Below, piece by piece: positions 1-5,349 of a stretch of 6,854 bases of DNA; position 1 is the first letter of the stretch; the number at the start of each line of letters is the position of its first letter. The DNA is taken from assembly GCA_026707185.1 (NCBI GenBank), contig JAPOXI010000028.1, positions 1 through 6,854 on the forward strand, read 5' to 3'. The notes beneath the pieces were generated by a model. It was not told the origin of the DNA. It was given only the letters and a program-made list of their open reading frames with translations, and did not search any database. The translations under genes and the position numbers were made by a program. This DNA comes from Chloroflexota bacterium. Lineage in GTDB: Bacteria; Chloroflexota; UBA11872.

Positions 1-698
1 GGACAGGCCGCACTTCGCGACGGGCAATTCCACTGCCCGTATTGCACGCCCGCATCGGTGCCGCGAAGGAAGCTGTCGACGGCTCCGCGGGCGATGACGT
101 CGGCTGCCACGGCATTGGCAAGGTCCGCATCACCGCTGCGAGCGAAGGCTACATCCCGTATGCGTTGATAGTCCGGATGTTCCGTTGGCGGGCTGGGCTG
201 CGGCGTGGGCGTAGCGTTGGACGCAGGTGTCGGCGTTGGTTCCGGGACTGCGGCCGGGATGGCCCAGCCGAAGGTCGCGATCACATCGGCACGATGATCA
301 GCCCGACAGGCGCGCTCGGCCGCGGCGTCATCACTGTAGACCTGCTGGTAAATGCCGACGCTGTCTGAGTTGCCGCGGGCGGCTTCGGCCAGATCGTTGA
401 GCGCGACGCAGCTGGCTGGCCAGGTCCCGGCGACCGCTTCACCGTCGCCGCCCAGGGCCCAGGCGAACGTGCGGCGCACATCGTCGCGGTGGTCGGTCTG
501 ACACTGCGCTTCAGCCTGATCACCGTACAAGCGCTGATAGATCCCGACGTTCTGGTGATTGCCTGCGGCCGCCTCGGCGAGGTCGTTGAGTTCAACGCAG
601 GTGGTGGGCCACTGGGCCCGGGCGATCGAGACGCCCAACGTGACGAGAGCGATCGTCGCCATGAGCAGCACCGCCGCGCGCCGGGCTCCCGCAGACAT
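1..698 (-). CDS. Secreted Cys-repeat protein, copy 1 (3' end beyond window)
   Basis: The frame is open from an ATG at 698-696 to the left edge: 232 full codons with no stop. It begins with a signal peptide (Arg-Arg near residue 6, hydrophobic core about 9-24, likely cleavage ARA|Q at 28/29). Two repeats follow, about residues 30-80 and 93-145, each built around WPxxCVxLNDLAEAAxGN, VGIYQ and DHRxDVxxTF(A/G)WA, with Cys at 34, 66, 97 and 131. A Pro/Thr-rich linker covers about 148-172, then a segment ending CPSRSAAC. It aligns without gaps to residues 1-232 of the 504-aa protein encoded at 1362-2876 (39 differences by hand count, about 83% identity), so it probably continues into similar Ig/FN3-like domains off the window. 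The start matches the paralogue's start, and GGAG (minus strand, 711-708) lies 9 nt upstream. I recognise no named family; an exported or surface role is inferred from the signal peptide. Confidence 0.88.
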   Translation of the reverse strand, partial: MSAGARRAAVLLMATIALVTLGVSIARAQWPTTCVELNDLAEAAAGNHQNVGIYQRLYGDQAEAQCQTDHRDDVRRTFAWALGGDGEAVAGTWPASCVALNDLAEAARGNSDSVGIYQQVYSDDAAAERACRADHRADVIATFGWAIPAAVPEPTPTPASNATPTPQPSPPTEHPDYQRIRDVAFARSGDADLANAVAADVIARGAVDSFLRGTDAGVQYGQWNCPSRSAAC

Positions 699-905
699 TC
701 GTGACGACTCCGTTTGGCCGATTGCCGGCTTCGCCTGACCACCCAGCAGTTGCCTTCGGCGCACCCCCAGGGGATGTGCAGTTGCTCATCATCGAGCAGA
801 TATGAAGAAGCCTACACAACTCAATGGCGCCACCGGGATGCCGTCGAAGGGTGCGCTGTGCGGATCGCGATTGGAAGGATGTGACGACGATGAGGCGAAA
901 CCAGG
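699..905. other. Upstream block of copy 1, duplicated at 2877-3085
   Basis: This stretch lies upstream of the copy 1 start and matches the region upstream of copy 2. The clearest match is 811-892 against 2986-3066, roughly three quarters identical with small gaps. Nearest the start codons, both copies carry TGACGACTCCGTTT. Frames across the block are not preserved between copies: the plus-strand frame open from 802 has an early stop in the second copy. It is therefore best read as untranslated leader and promoter DNA carried along by the duplication. On the minus strand TTGAGT, a 16-nt gap and TATCTG (near 821-800) could be a weak promoter, but the match is poor. Confidence 0.55.
783..798. 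promoter_or_regulatory. Small dyad upstream of copy 1 (possible operator)
   Basis: TGCTC and GAGCA form a perfect 5-bp inverted repeat around a 6-nt centre, about 85-100 bp upstream of the copy 1 start. The equivalent site upstream of copy 2 (2959-2974) keeps most of it (TGCTC...GGGCA). A protein-binding site is possible, but a dyad this short may be chance. Confidence 0.2.
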
Positions 906-1080
906 AGCGGTACCGACGAGGCCGGGACTTTGGGACAAATCGGATCGGACGCTGGATTGCTCCACCACGAAAGCGGACGTTGCGAACCTCAAGACGCGGA
1001 TGGTGAGTCTGTTGCCGGTGGTTGGGCTGCTTGTGGGTGGGACGGGTGGGGTGATCCTGGCGGCGGCTATGACCGGGTAG
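802..1080 (+). CDS. Doubtful small ORF ending in a membrane segment
   Basis: A 92-codon ATG frame. The first ~54 residues lie in the duplicated upstream block, where the second copy has a stop in this frame, so they are unlikely to be translated. Residues 55-92 look protein-like: a polar, Lys-containing start (TTKADVANLKTR, 55-66), then a Gly/Ala/Val-rich hydrophobic stretch (about 68-90) ending in TAG. This resembles small proteins with a short coiled coil and a single membrane helix. It may instead be a remnant of the antitoxin-like gene seen at 3569-3885: DNA around 1040-1080 aligns loosely with about 3660-3705, and LKTR occurs in both. No ATG or GTG start lies close before the plausible part. 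Probably a fragment, not a working gene. Confidence 0.25.
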   Translation: MKKPTQLNGATGMPSKGALCGSRLEGCDDDEAKPGAVPTRPGLWDKSDRTLDCSTTKADVANLKTRMVSLLPVVGLLVGGTGGVILAAAMTG

Positions 1081-1195
1081 ATCATCTGGCTGAAATGGAT
1101 GAGCCATGGGACCGGGAAGTCGAGATTCTGGAGCGAATCGGTCGGGAGTTCCGCGACCAGAAGGGGAGGCGATGAAGGAAGCGGTAGCTCCGACG
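1081..1195 (+). pseudogene. Fragment of Phd-like antitoxin C-terminus (duplicate of 3700-3830)
   Basis: The frame HLAEMDEPW...ILERIGREFRDQ (ending at TGA 1173-1175) matches RLVALDARW...VLKRIGRVFREQ in the relic at 3569-3885. DNA similarity continues past the stop: AGGGGAGGCGATGAAGGAAG corresponds to the region near 3793-3810, after which the copy 1 frame shifts and ends. The N-terminal part of the antitoxin fold is missing or unrecognisable here. A 26-codon ORF can be drawn from ATG 1095, but it is most simply a decayed second copy. Its place, upstream of the partial secreted-protein gene, mirrors the relic upstream of the full gene. Confidence 0.5.
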
Positions 1196-1227
1196 CGTAG
1201 CCGGCAAGGCCAGCCCTGCCGGCTACG
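1196..1227. terminator. Strong hairpin (possible terminator or REP-like palindrome)
   Basis: CGTAGCCGGCA (1196-1206) and TGCCGGCTACG (1217-1227) form a perfect 11-bp stem around a 10-nt loop. It lies about 135 nt downstream of the stop of the minus-strand 504-aa gene. No T-run follows on either strand, so it is not a classical intrinsic terminator. It also falls where homology between the two module copies ends. Confidence 0.4.
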
Positions 1228-1276
1228 ACTGCATTGCCTGCAACGCTGTCACCGCGAGCGCCCGCGTCACCTGGCC

Positions 1277-1298
1277 ACGCCGTCCGTCGTCACGGCGT
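1277..1298. repeat. Second inverted repeat downstream of the 504-aa gene
   Basis: ACGCCGT (1277-1283) and ACGGCGT (1292-1298) form a perfect 7-bp stem with an 8-nt loop, 64 nt beyond the 504-aa gene's stop. With the larger hairpin at 1196-1227 it may help end or protect that transcript. No T-run follows it. Confidence 0.3.
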
Positions 1299-1361
1299 CG
1301 GCCTGCGCAGAGGCAACGGTGATGGTGTCGTCCCAGCGCTCCGCCACTCCCGAATGCAGAC

Positions 1362-2876
1362 TTAGCCCGGCTGCGTCTTGAACTGGTAGTCGATTGACCA
1401 TTCGGCTGTCGAGCAGTCCTCCTGGTTGGTGCAGGCGCGCATGTTGATGCTGTACCAGGTGTCCGCCGCAAGCCCAGTGAGACCTTGCTGCCAGGTATTG
1501 GCGCCGGTGATCTCGATCGTGGTGGTTTTGGACGGCTCATCATTCGGCCAGTACCGCATCTGGAAGCCGGTGATCTCCACGTCGTCCGTGGGGGCCGATG
1601 CCCACCAGGTCGCCCAGCTCACGGTGGTCGCGGTCGCAGTGGCGCTGCTTACGTAGCCGAACAGACGCGGCGGGAATGGCCGCTGCGCCGGCTGCACCTG
1701 CGCCGCCCGTGCGAAGGCGTCGCGCACGGACTGCATGCCCTCCTCGGCCGACGCCCGATGTTGCGCCCACACGAAGTCGGGGATCGGTTCCACCGTCACA
1801 TGGTGGATCAGGCTGGCCGCGGCGTTGCTGGCCCCGGCCGGGCGCACCTCGATCGTGATCGTCGCATTGCCCACCGTGCAGCCGCGCATGACGAACCAAA
1901 AGCTGCGAGACGTTGATCCCGTGATCGTGGTCCATTCCGATGCCCCCAGGCAGTCACCGATCCCAAGGTTGGAGGGGCTGCTGCTGGTCACCAGGACCTC
2001 GTAGGTCTGGTCAGCATCCAGGTTGGACAGGTCGAGAGTGCCGCCGTCCCAGTAAGAAACTGTGATCCGAGCCACCAAGCCGCTGAGCCGGATGCAGGGC
2101 GCCCTCCCCGGAACCTGGCCCTGGGCGCCTTGATCGATCTGCGGAGGTGGTGGAGCAGTCGATGCCTCAGGAGCCAGGGGACAGGCCGCACTTCGCGACG
2201 GGCAATTCCAGCGCCCGAACTGCACGCCCGGATCGGTTCCGCGAAGGAAGCTGTCGATGGCCCCACGTTCGATGACGTTGGCTGCCACCGCATTGGCAAA
2301 GTCCGCATCGCCGCTGCGAGCGAAGGCCACACTCCGAACGCGTGGATAGTCCGGATGCTCCTTTGGCGGGATCGACTGCGGGGTAGGCGTAGCCTCGGGC
2401 TCAGGTTCCGGCGTTGGCTCCGGGACCCGGGCCGGGATCGCCCAGGCGAAGGTGGCGATCACATCGCCGCGATGATCCGACCGACAGGCGCGCTCGGCCT
2501 CAGCGGCATCAGGGTAGGCCCGCTGGTAAATGCCGACGTTGCCCGGGTTGCCGCGGGCGGCTTCCGCCAGATCGTTGAGCGCGACGCAGCTGGTTGGCCA
2601 GATCCCGGCGACCGCTTCGCCTGTGCCGCCCAGGGCCCAGGCGAAGGTGCGGCGCACATCGTCGCGGTGGTCGTGCTGACACTGCGCTTCAGCCTGATCC
2701 CCGTACGCACGCTGATAGATGCCGACGTTCTGGTGATTGCCTGCCGCCGCCTCGGCGAGGTCGTTGAGTTCAACGCAGGTGGTGGGCCACTGGGCCTGGG
2801 CGATCGAGACGCCAAGCGTGACAAGAGCGATTGTCGCGATCAGTAGCAACGCTGCGCGTCGGATTCCCGCCCACAC
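1362..2876 (-). CDS. Secreted Cys-repeat protein with Ig-like and FN3-like domains, copy 2
   Basis: A complete 504-residue protein. It starts at GTG (2876-2874), aligned with the ATG of copy 1, with GGAG 9 nt upstream. Order: signal peptide (1-28, AQA|Q); repeat A (about 30-80; Cys34, Cys66); repeat B (about 93-145; Cys97, Cys131) at a 63-residue period; a Pro/Glu/Thr linker (about 148-172); a segment with Cys225 and Cys232 (173-236); a Pro-rich spacer; a beta-rich Ig-like domain (about 262-364; Cys309, Cys333); a short helical stretch (about 365-395); and a fibronectin III-like domain (about 400-504; VSW, GFQMRYW, LAADTWYSINMRAC). No sorting signal, anchor helix or catalytic motif is visible. 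I infer an exported or surface protein stabilised by disulfides, perhaps for adhesion or binding; no enzymatic role is supported. The Cys repeat is not a family I can name. Confidence 0.9.
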   Translation of the reverse strand: MWAGIRRAALLLIATIALVTLGVSIAQAQWPTTCVELNDLAEAAAGNHQNVGIYQRAYGDQAEAQCQHDHRDDVRRTFAWALGGTGEAVAGIWPTSCVALNDLAEAARGNPGNVGIYQRAYPDAAEAERACRSDHRGDVIATFAWAIPARVPEPTPEPEPEATPTPQSIPPKEHPDYPRVRSVAFARSGDADFANAVAANVIERGAIDSFLRGTDPGVQFGRWNCPSRSAACPLAPEASTAPPPPQIDQGAQGQVPGRAPCIRLSGLVARITVSYWDGGTLDLSNLDADQTYEVLVTSSSPSNLGIGDCLGASEWTTITGSTSRSFWFVMRGCTVGNATITIEVRPAGASNAAASLIHHVTVEPIPDFVWAQHRASAEEGMQSVRDAFARAAQVQPAQRPFPPRLFGYVSSATATATTVSWATWWASAPTDDVEITGFQMRYWPNDEPSKTTTIEITGANTWQQGLTGLAADTWYSINMRACTNQEDCSTAEWSIDYQFKTQPG

Positions 2877-2922
2877 CTGTGACGACTCCGTTTCGCCGAT
2901 CGCCGGCTCCGCCAGATCACAC

Positions 2923-2950
2923 TCCCGTGCCCTCGCACACGTGCACGGGA
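2923..2950. promoter_or_regulatory. 8-bp inverted repeat in the copy 2 leader
   Basis: TCCCGTGC (2923-2930) and GCACGGGA (2943-2950) are perfect inverted repeats around a 12-nt centre, about 47-74 bp upstream of the GTG start. This dyad is absent from the matching position of copy 1. It could be an operator or a leader hairpin specific to copy 2. Confidence 0.3.
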
Positions 2951-2958
2951 TCCGGCGT

Positions 2959-2974
2959 TGCTCAGCATCGGGCA
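2959..2974. promoter_or_regulatory. Dyad upstream of copy 2, counterpart of 783-798
   Basis: TGCTC and GGGCA around a 6-nt centre form an imperfect version of the dyad upstream of copy 1. Its retention while neighbouring bases diverged mildly suggests a binding site, but recent duplication alone could explain it. Confidence 0.15.
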
Positions 2975-3249
2975 GATTTCAAGAGCCTACAGAATTGAAT
3001 GGTGGAAACGAGATTCCCTTGGAGGATGCCCTGTGCGCATCGCGACGGGAACGATGTGACGGCGATGCCGCGAATCCGGTTGCGACGACCCGGTGGGTCG
3101 AGATGCCGGGCGCCGGTGCGGTGCGTGGGGAATCAGTGATTCGTGGCGCCGGCGAGTAGCGCTGGATTGAATGCCAACGGAAGGGGCGCGGCGAATGGGC
3201 GCTCGGGCGATAGACTGCCTGGTGGCGGAAGGTTGCGGGATCCGAGCAG

Positions 3250-3558
3250 GTGAGTAAGGGCGATTCGACGGTTGGGCCCGGGGGATCTGTCGCCACGTGG
3301 GTGCTGACGATATTCGTCACGCTGTTGGCGTCGCCGTTTGTTGTCGGGTGCGCCGTGACAATCTCGAGTGCCTGGAGCGACGGAAATCTGGTTGTGACGG
3401 TTCTTGGGTCCGTTGTGATGATCTTGCTTGTCTTTCGTATGGCTCTTCGCATGGTTTCCGCTCGGATTATGGGCGAGGCAATGAAGGAGAACACCAGGCG
3501 GGAAAACGAGGAAATCAGGCAGTACGTTCTGAGAAAAGCCCGGGAGGACGAGCCTTAG
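3250..3558 (+). CDS. Small two-helix membrane protein, unknown function
   Basis: A 102-residue protein from GTG 3250; a purine-rich GGAAGG lies about 20 nt upstream and GGGATCC nearer, so the ribosome site is only fair. A polar Gly-rich start is followed by a first membrane helix (about 14-38, WVLTIFVTLLASPFVVGC), a short loop (SSAWSDGN) and a second helix (about 46-64). Residues 67-102 are highly charged (ENTRRENEEIRQYVLRKARE), probably a cytoplasmic helix. It is divergent from the secreted-protein gene and sits just before the antitoxin-like relic. The matching position in copy 1 lacks most of it. I recognise no family. The hydrophobic/charged layout makes it a believable gene. Confidence 0.65.
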   Translation: MSKGDSTVGPGGSVATWVLTIFVTLLASPFVVGCAVTISSAWSDGNLVVTVLGSVVMILLVFRMALRMVSARIMGEAMKENTRRENEEIRQYVLRKAREDEP

Positions 3559-3568
3559 GCGCCTAGAA

Positions 3569-3885
3569 GTGGTGCTGGTCGGTTTGGGGGATCTGAAGAC
3601 TCGGAGTGGAGCAACGAGACCAGACTGGCGTTTAGCGGCGAGATTCGGTTTGTGGTGGCGATGCACGGGACACCGATGGCGGGGATCGTGTCGGCGGCTG
3701 ACATTGAACGGCTGGTTGCGCTGGATGCGCGATGGGCGGAGGGGCACGAAGTCCTGAAGCGGATCGGTCGGGTGTTTCGTGAACAGACGGCAGAGGGGAT
3801 CAAGGAAGGTGTGGCTCAAGCGGTCGACGAGGTGCGGGCTGAGAATCGACTTGGGGCAGAGGGTTCGCCACGGGCGGCCTGCTGA
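3569..3885 (+). pseudogene. Frameshifted Phd/YefM-like antitoxin relic with C-terminal helix extension
   Basis: A GTG at 3569 opens VLVGLGDLKTR, which resembles the start of Phd/YefM antitoxins. After about codon 12 the match moves to another frame: ETRLAFSGEIRFVVAMHG then TPMAGIVSAADIERL (about 3625-3714). This fits the family core, consensus NRVAxGGExxVVTRHGKPVAxxVSxxDLERL. A slip near 3602-3620 therefore splits the gene. The second frame continues through a charged helical extension (VLKRIGRVFREQ, then EGIKEGVAQAVDEVRAE) to TGA 3883-3885; it can also be read alone as a 77-aa ORF from GTG 3652. Phd proteins bind DNA and neutralise a partner toxin. No toxin gene (VapC, RelE or Doc type) is seen nearby. 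The antitoxin assignment is by remembered consensus and the relic status is inferred. Confidence 0.5.
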
Positions 3886-4164
3886 GGTCTGGTAGCCATG
3901 CCTTATGCGATGTCGATGGGAGTTCCAGGTACGTTGGGGCAAAGTACGCGCACTCCGCGCCGCTGCGTAATAGCGGATCGGCTAACGGGCTGACTGCGGC
4001 TGTGTTGAGCAACAGGTGGCGGAGGATCACGAAGATCGAGGCGGTCGACTCGAAGTTCGGTGGCACGCGCTGACGCGGGCAGAGTTGCGTGAGTAATTCG
4101 ATTGATTCCGCGAGGAGATGTTGCGGCATCACGCGACCAGGGCGGACTTCGGAAGCCTGAATGA
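3886..4164. other. Stretch without a convincing gene
   Basis: No supported gene here. Minus-strand frames are open across it, including one with a mildly protein-like part around 3990-4130, but they overlap the antitoxin-like relic and have no recognisable motif or good ribosome site. A near-palindrome TGTTGAGCAACA lies near 3998-4010. Confidence 0.4.
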
Positions 4165-4563
4165 TGGAATGTTGGGATCTTGCTGGTCGCAGTCCAGAAT
4201 GTGGACTCACCGCTGCTCGCTGAAGTGCCGTTCTGGTAATGGAAGCTGGGCAATGTGCCGCTACTGTTGTCGGCGCTCCTGTTCGTCTTCGGTCGTTGGG
4301 AATGGTCTGGCGCTAAGCTCTTCGACTACGTCACCGCTATTCGCCTTCTCCGCTATGAGTGGTGTATCCGGTGCTGCGTTCGATTCTGGGGGTTCGCTAA
4401 TTGGGACTTCGGTCTTGAGTCGCTGCACGTCCTGAAAAACGATTGGGCTGTAATAGTCCAGGCTATAGGTGCAGGGGATACCACAGTCATCAGCGTTGTT
4501 AGCGATGAGCGTGGTGCGTCAAGACTTGAGCTCGAAGCGGGCCCCTCGACCCTGGCTTGCTAG
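4165..4563 (+). pseudogene. Interrupted small membrane-type ORF (weakly LapA/DUF1049-like)
   Basis: Frame 1 reads ILLVAVQNVDSPLLAEVPFW, then TAA (4237-4239), then WKLGNVPLLLSALLFVFGRWEW and on to TAG at 4561-4563. A hydrophobic start with QN, a polar loop, an aromatic W and a second hydrophobic run with FG resembles the two-helix LapA (DUF1049) layout, where the first run is normally longer. Alternatively translation starts at GTG 4255, after GGAAG at a 9-nt spacing, giving a 102-aa protein. The rest is Trp/Cys-rich and unlike anything I know. Base composition here is lower in GC than in the flanking genes. A decayed membrane-protein gene is my preferred reading; the family link is speculative. 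Confidence 0.3.
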
Positions 4564-4677
4564 GTGAAATCAACACCCGACTGCGAATAGTCAGCGTGCG
4601 GTACCACTACTGTTCCAGATCTGCGGCCACACGCGACAGCTACTACTTACTTGACAGGCGCGATTAGTGGACAGAAC

Positions 4678-4797
4678 GTGGATAGGCGTCTCGACGTATG
4701 GACAACGCTTGGGCTGCGCAGCCTGCTGGCAGTGTTCGCCGCGGCGGTGGGCCTCGTGACGCGACAGCGAATTCGAGTGCTCTGGGTTCGCGGTTAG
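4678..4797 (+). CDS. Possible 39-aa membrane microprotein
   Basis: A GTG-started frame: polar start (DRRLDVW), a hydrophobic helix (SLLAVFAAAVGLV, about residues 15-27) and a basic tail (TRQRIRVLWVRG). The stop TAG (4795-4797) overlaps the TAA of the convergent minus-strand gene (4796-4794). The frame is open upstream to 4591 without an ATG. Only a weak GGA precedes the GTG. The helix-plus-basic-tail pattern is suggestive, but a chance ORF cannot be excluded. Confidence 0.25.
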   Translation: MDRRLDVWTTLGLRSLLAVFAAAVGLVTRQRIRVLWVRG

Positions 4798-5066
4798 CCG
4801 CTTCCACCTTCGCCGGGTGAACCGCCGAGCAAAGCCCGCATGTCATCGCGCTCGAGGTCGTCGTCAGTTATTAACCGCCGCTGCAACCGCCGTCTCGCCG
4901 CTATCCTGCCGGAGTCCACGTAGCAGCGCGGGTCCGATTCTGACCGGAAGCCGTAGACGATCAGACTGACCAGTGCGACGAACAGCGCCATGACGCCGAT
5001 GACTTGTGCGATCTCGGCGAATCTTCGCACGTTAGGGTCGGACACCGAGCTGATCGCAGGTTCCAT
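4794..5066 (-). CDS. Small single-pass membrane protein, unknown function
   Basis: A 90-residue protein from ATG 5066-5064. The ribosome site is an AGGGTGG about 5 nt upstream. A soluble start (residues 1-19, ISSVSDPNVRRFAEIAQ) leads into one membrane helix (about 20-39, VIGVMALFVALVSLIVYGF), then a mixed-charge tail rich in Arg and Asp (RIAARRRLQRRLITDDDLER) ending in a Gly/Ser-rich stretch. The start directly abuts the TGA of the 42-aa ORF at 5067-5195 (TGAATG), which suggests co-transcription and translational coupling. I recognise no family. Hydrophobicity, charge layout and the coupled start support a real gene. Confidence 0.6.
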   Translation of the reverse strand: MEPAISSVSDPNVRRFAEIAQVIGVMALFVALVSLIVYGFRSESDPRCYVDSGRIAARRRLQRRLITDDDLERDDMRALLGGSPGEGGSG

Positions 5067-5195
5067 TCAGCCACCCTGGAATGAGATCGCGAGGGCGCTG
5101 CCAGCGAGCGTACCGACCATGGTGACGTGGCCGACCAGCAGGCACCCGCCACAGGTTAGGGGGACGTTGCGCGAGCGACTGCTGCTCGTCGTCAT
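5067..5195 (-). CDS. 42-aa membrane microprotein with CGGC motif
   Basis: An ATG at 5195-5193 opens a 42-codon frame: a Ser/Arg-rich start (TTSSSRSR), CGGC (residues 15-18), then a hydrophobic Gly/Ala/Leu stretch (about 19-38, LLVGHVTMVGTLAGSALAIS) ending FQGG and TGA. The stop is immediately followed by the ATG of the 90-aa gene at 4794-5066, so the two probably form one operon. The pre-start sequence holds only a weak AGG. A CxxC pair before a helix could bind metal or form a disulfide, but nothing shows which. It overlaps longer frames that are less protein-like. Confidence 0.5.
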   Translation of the reverse strand: MTTSSSRSRNVPLTCGGCLLVGHVTMVGTLAGSALAISFQGG

Positions 5196-5267
5196 CGGTG
5201 CGCCTAAGGGCATGGAGCGTTCTCACTGGCGAGCGGTCTGACCGGTGCCAGGATGCGACGAACGTAT

Positions 5268-5279
5268 GACGTAGCCAAT
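5268..5279 (+). repeat. 12-bp direct repeat, left copy
   Basis: GACGTAGCCAAT occurs here and at 5499-5510, on either side of the 44-codon ORF at 5350-5484. Flanking bases are partly shared (A/G then GA). Roughly one such pair is expected by chance in a window this size, so significance is weak. Confidence 0.2.
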
Positions 5280-5349
5280 GGAGGGGTAACTTCGTCGTGC
5301 GCTAGCATCTATCTCTAGACTCCGCAAGGTTTGGCGACGGGAGGTCAAC

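Larger units (their letters stand above)
2877..3249. other. Divergent intergenic region upstream of copy 2
   Basis: This 373-nt stretch separates the minus-strand secreted protein from the plus-strand small membrane protein, so it should carry both promoters. Its part up to about 3085 is the counterpart of 699-905. I found no convincing -35/-10 pair. It holds an 8-bp inverted repeat (2923-2950), a dyad shared with copy 1 (2959-2974), and a segment near 3131-3173 resembling the 75-bp repeats at 5893 and 6005. Confidence 0.5.

Noticed and set aside
592..1107. Long minus-strand frames (592-1107 and 789-1085) across the upstream block of copy 1
   Set aside because: They overlap the copy 1 start, are low-complexity Arg/Pro/Ser-rich, and the matching frame in the second copy reaches a stop. 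The resemblance between copies is explained by duplicated DNA.
1172..1381. Plus-strand ORF starting at ATGA after GGGGAGG
   Set aside because: The ribosome site is good, but the frame runs through the 11-bp hairpin and into the antisense of the 504-aa gene's end, and the product has no protein-like pattern. The start lies within the antitoxin-like fragment.
2130..2846. 238-codon plus-strand frame
   Set aside because: Antisense to the 504-aa secreted protein. High GC keeps the opposite frame open, and the similar frame at 42-368 is the same artefact in copy 1.
3133..3942. 269-codon minus-strand frame
   Set aside because: It covers the membrane protein and the antitoxin-like relic in antisense; it is His/Arg/Pro-rich without motifs.
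3800..4210. 136-codon minus-strand frame with a mildly protein-like middle
   Set aside because: No recognisable motif and no clear ribosome site; it overlaps the antitoxin-like relic. It could be an old fragment but is not supportable.
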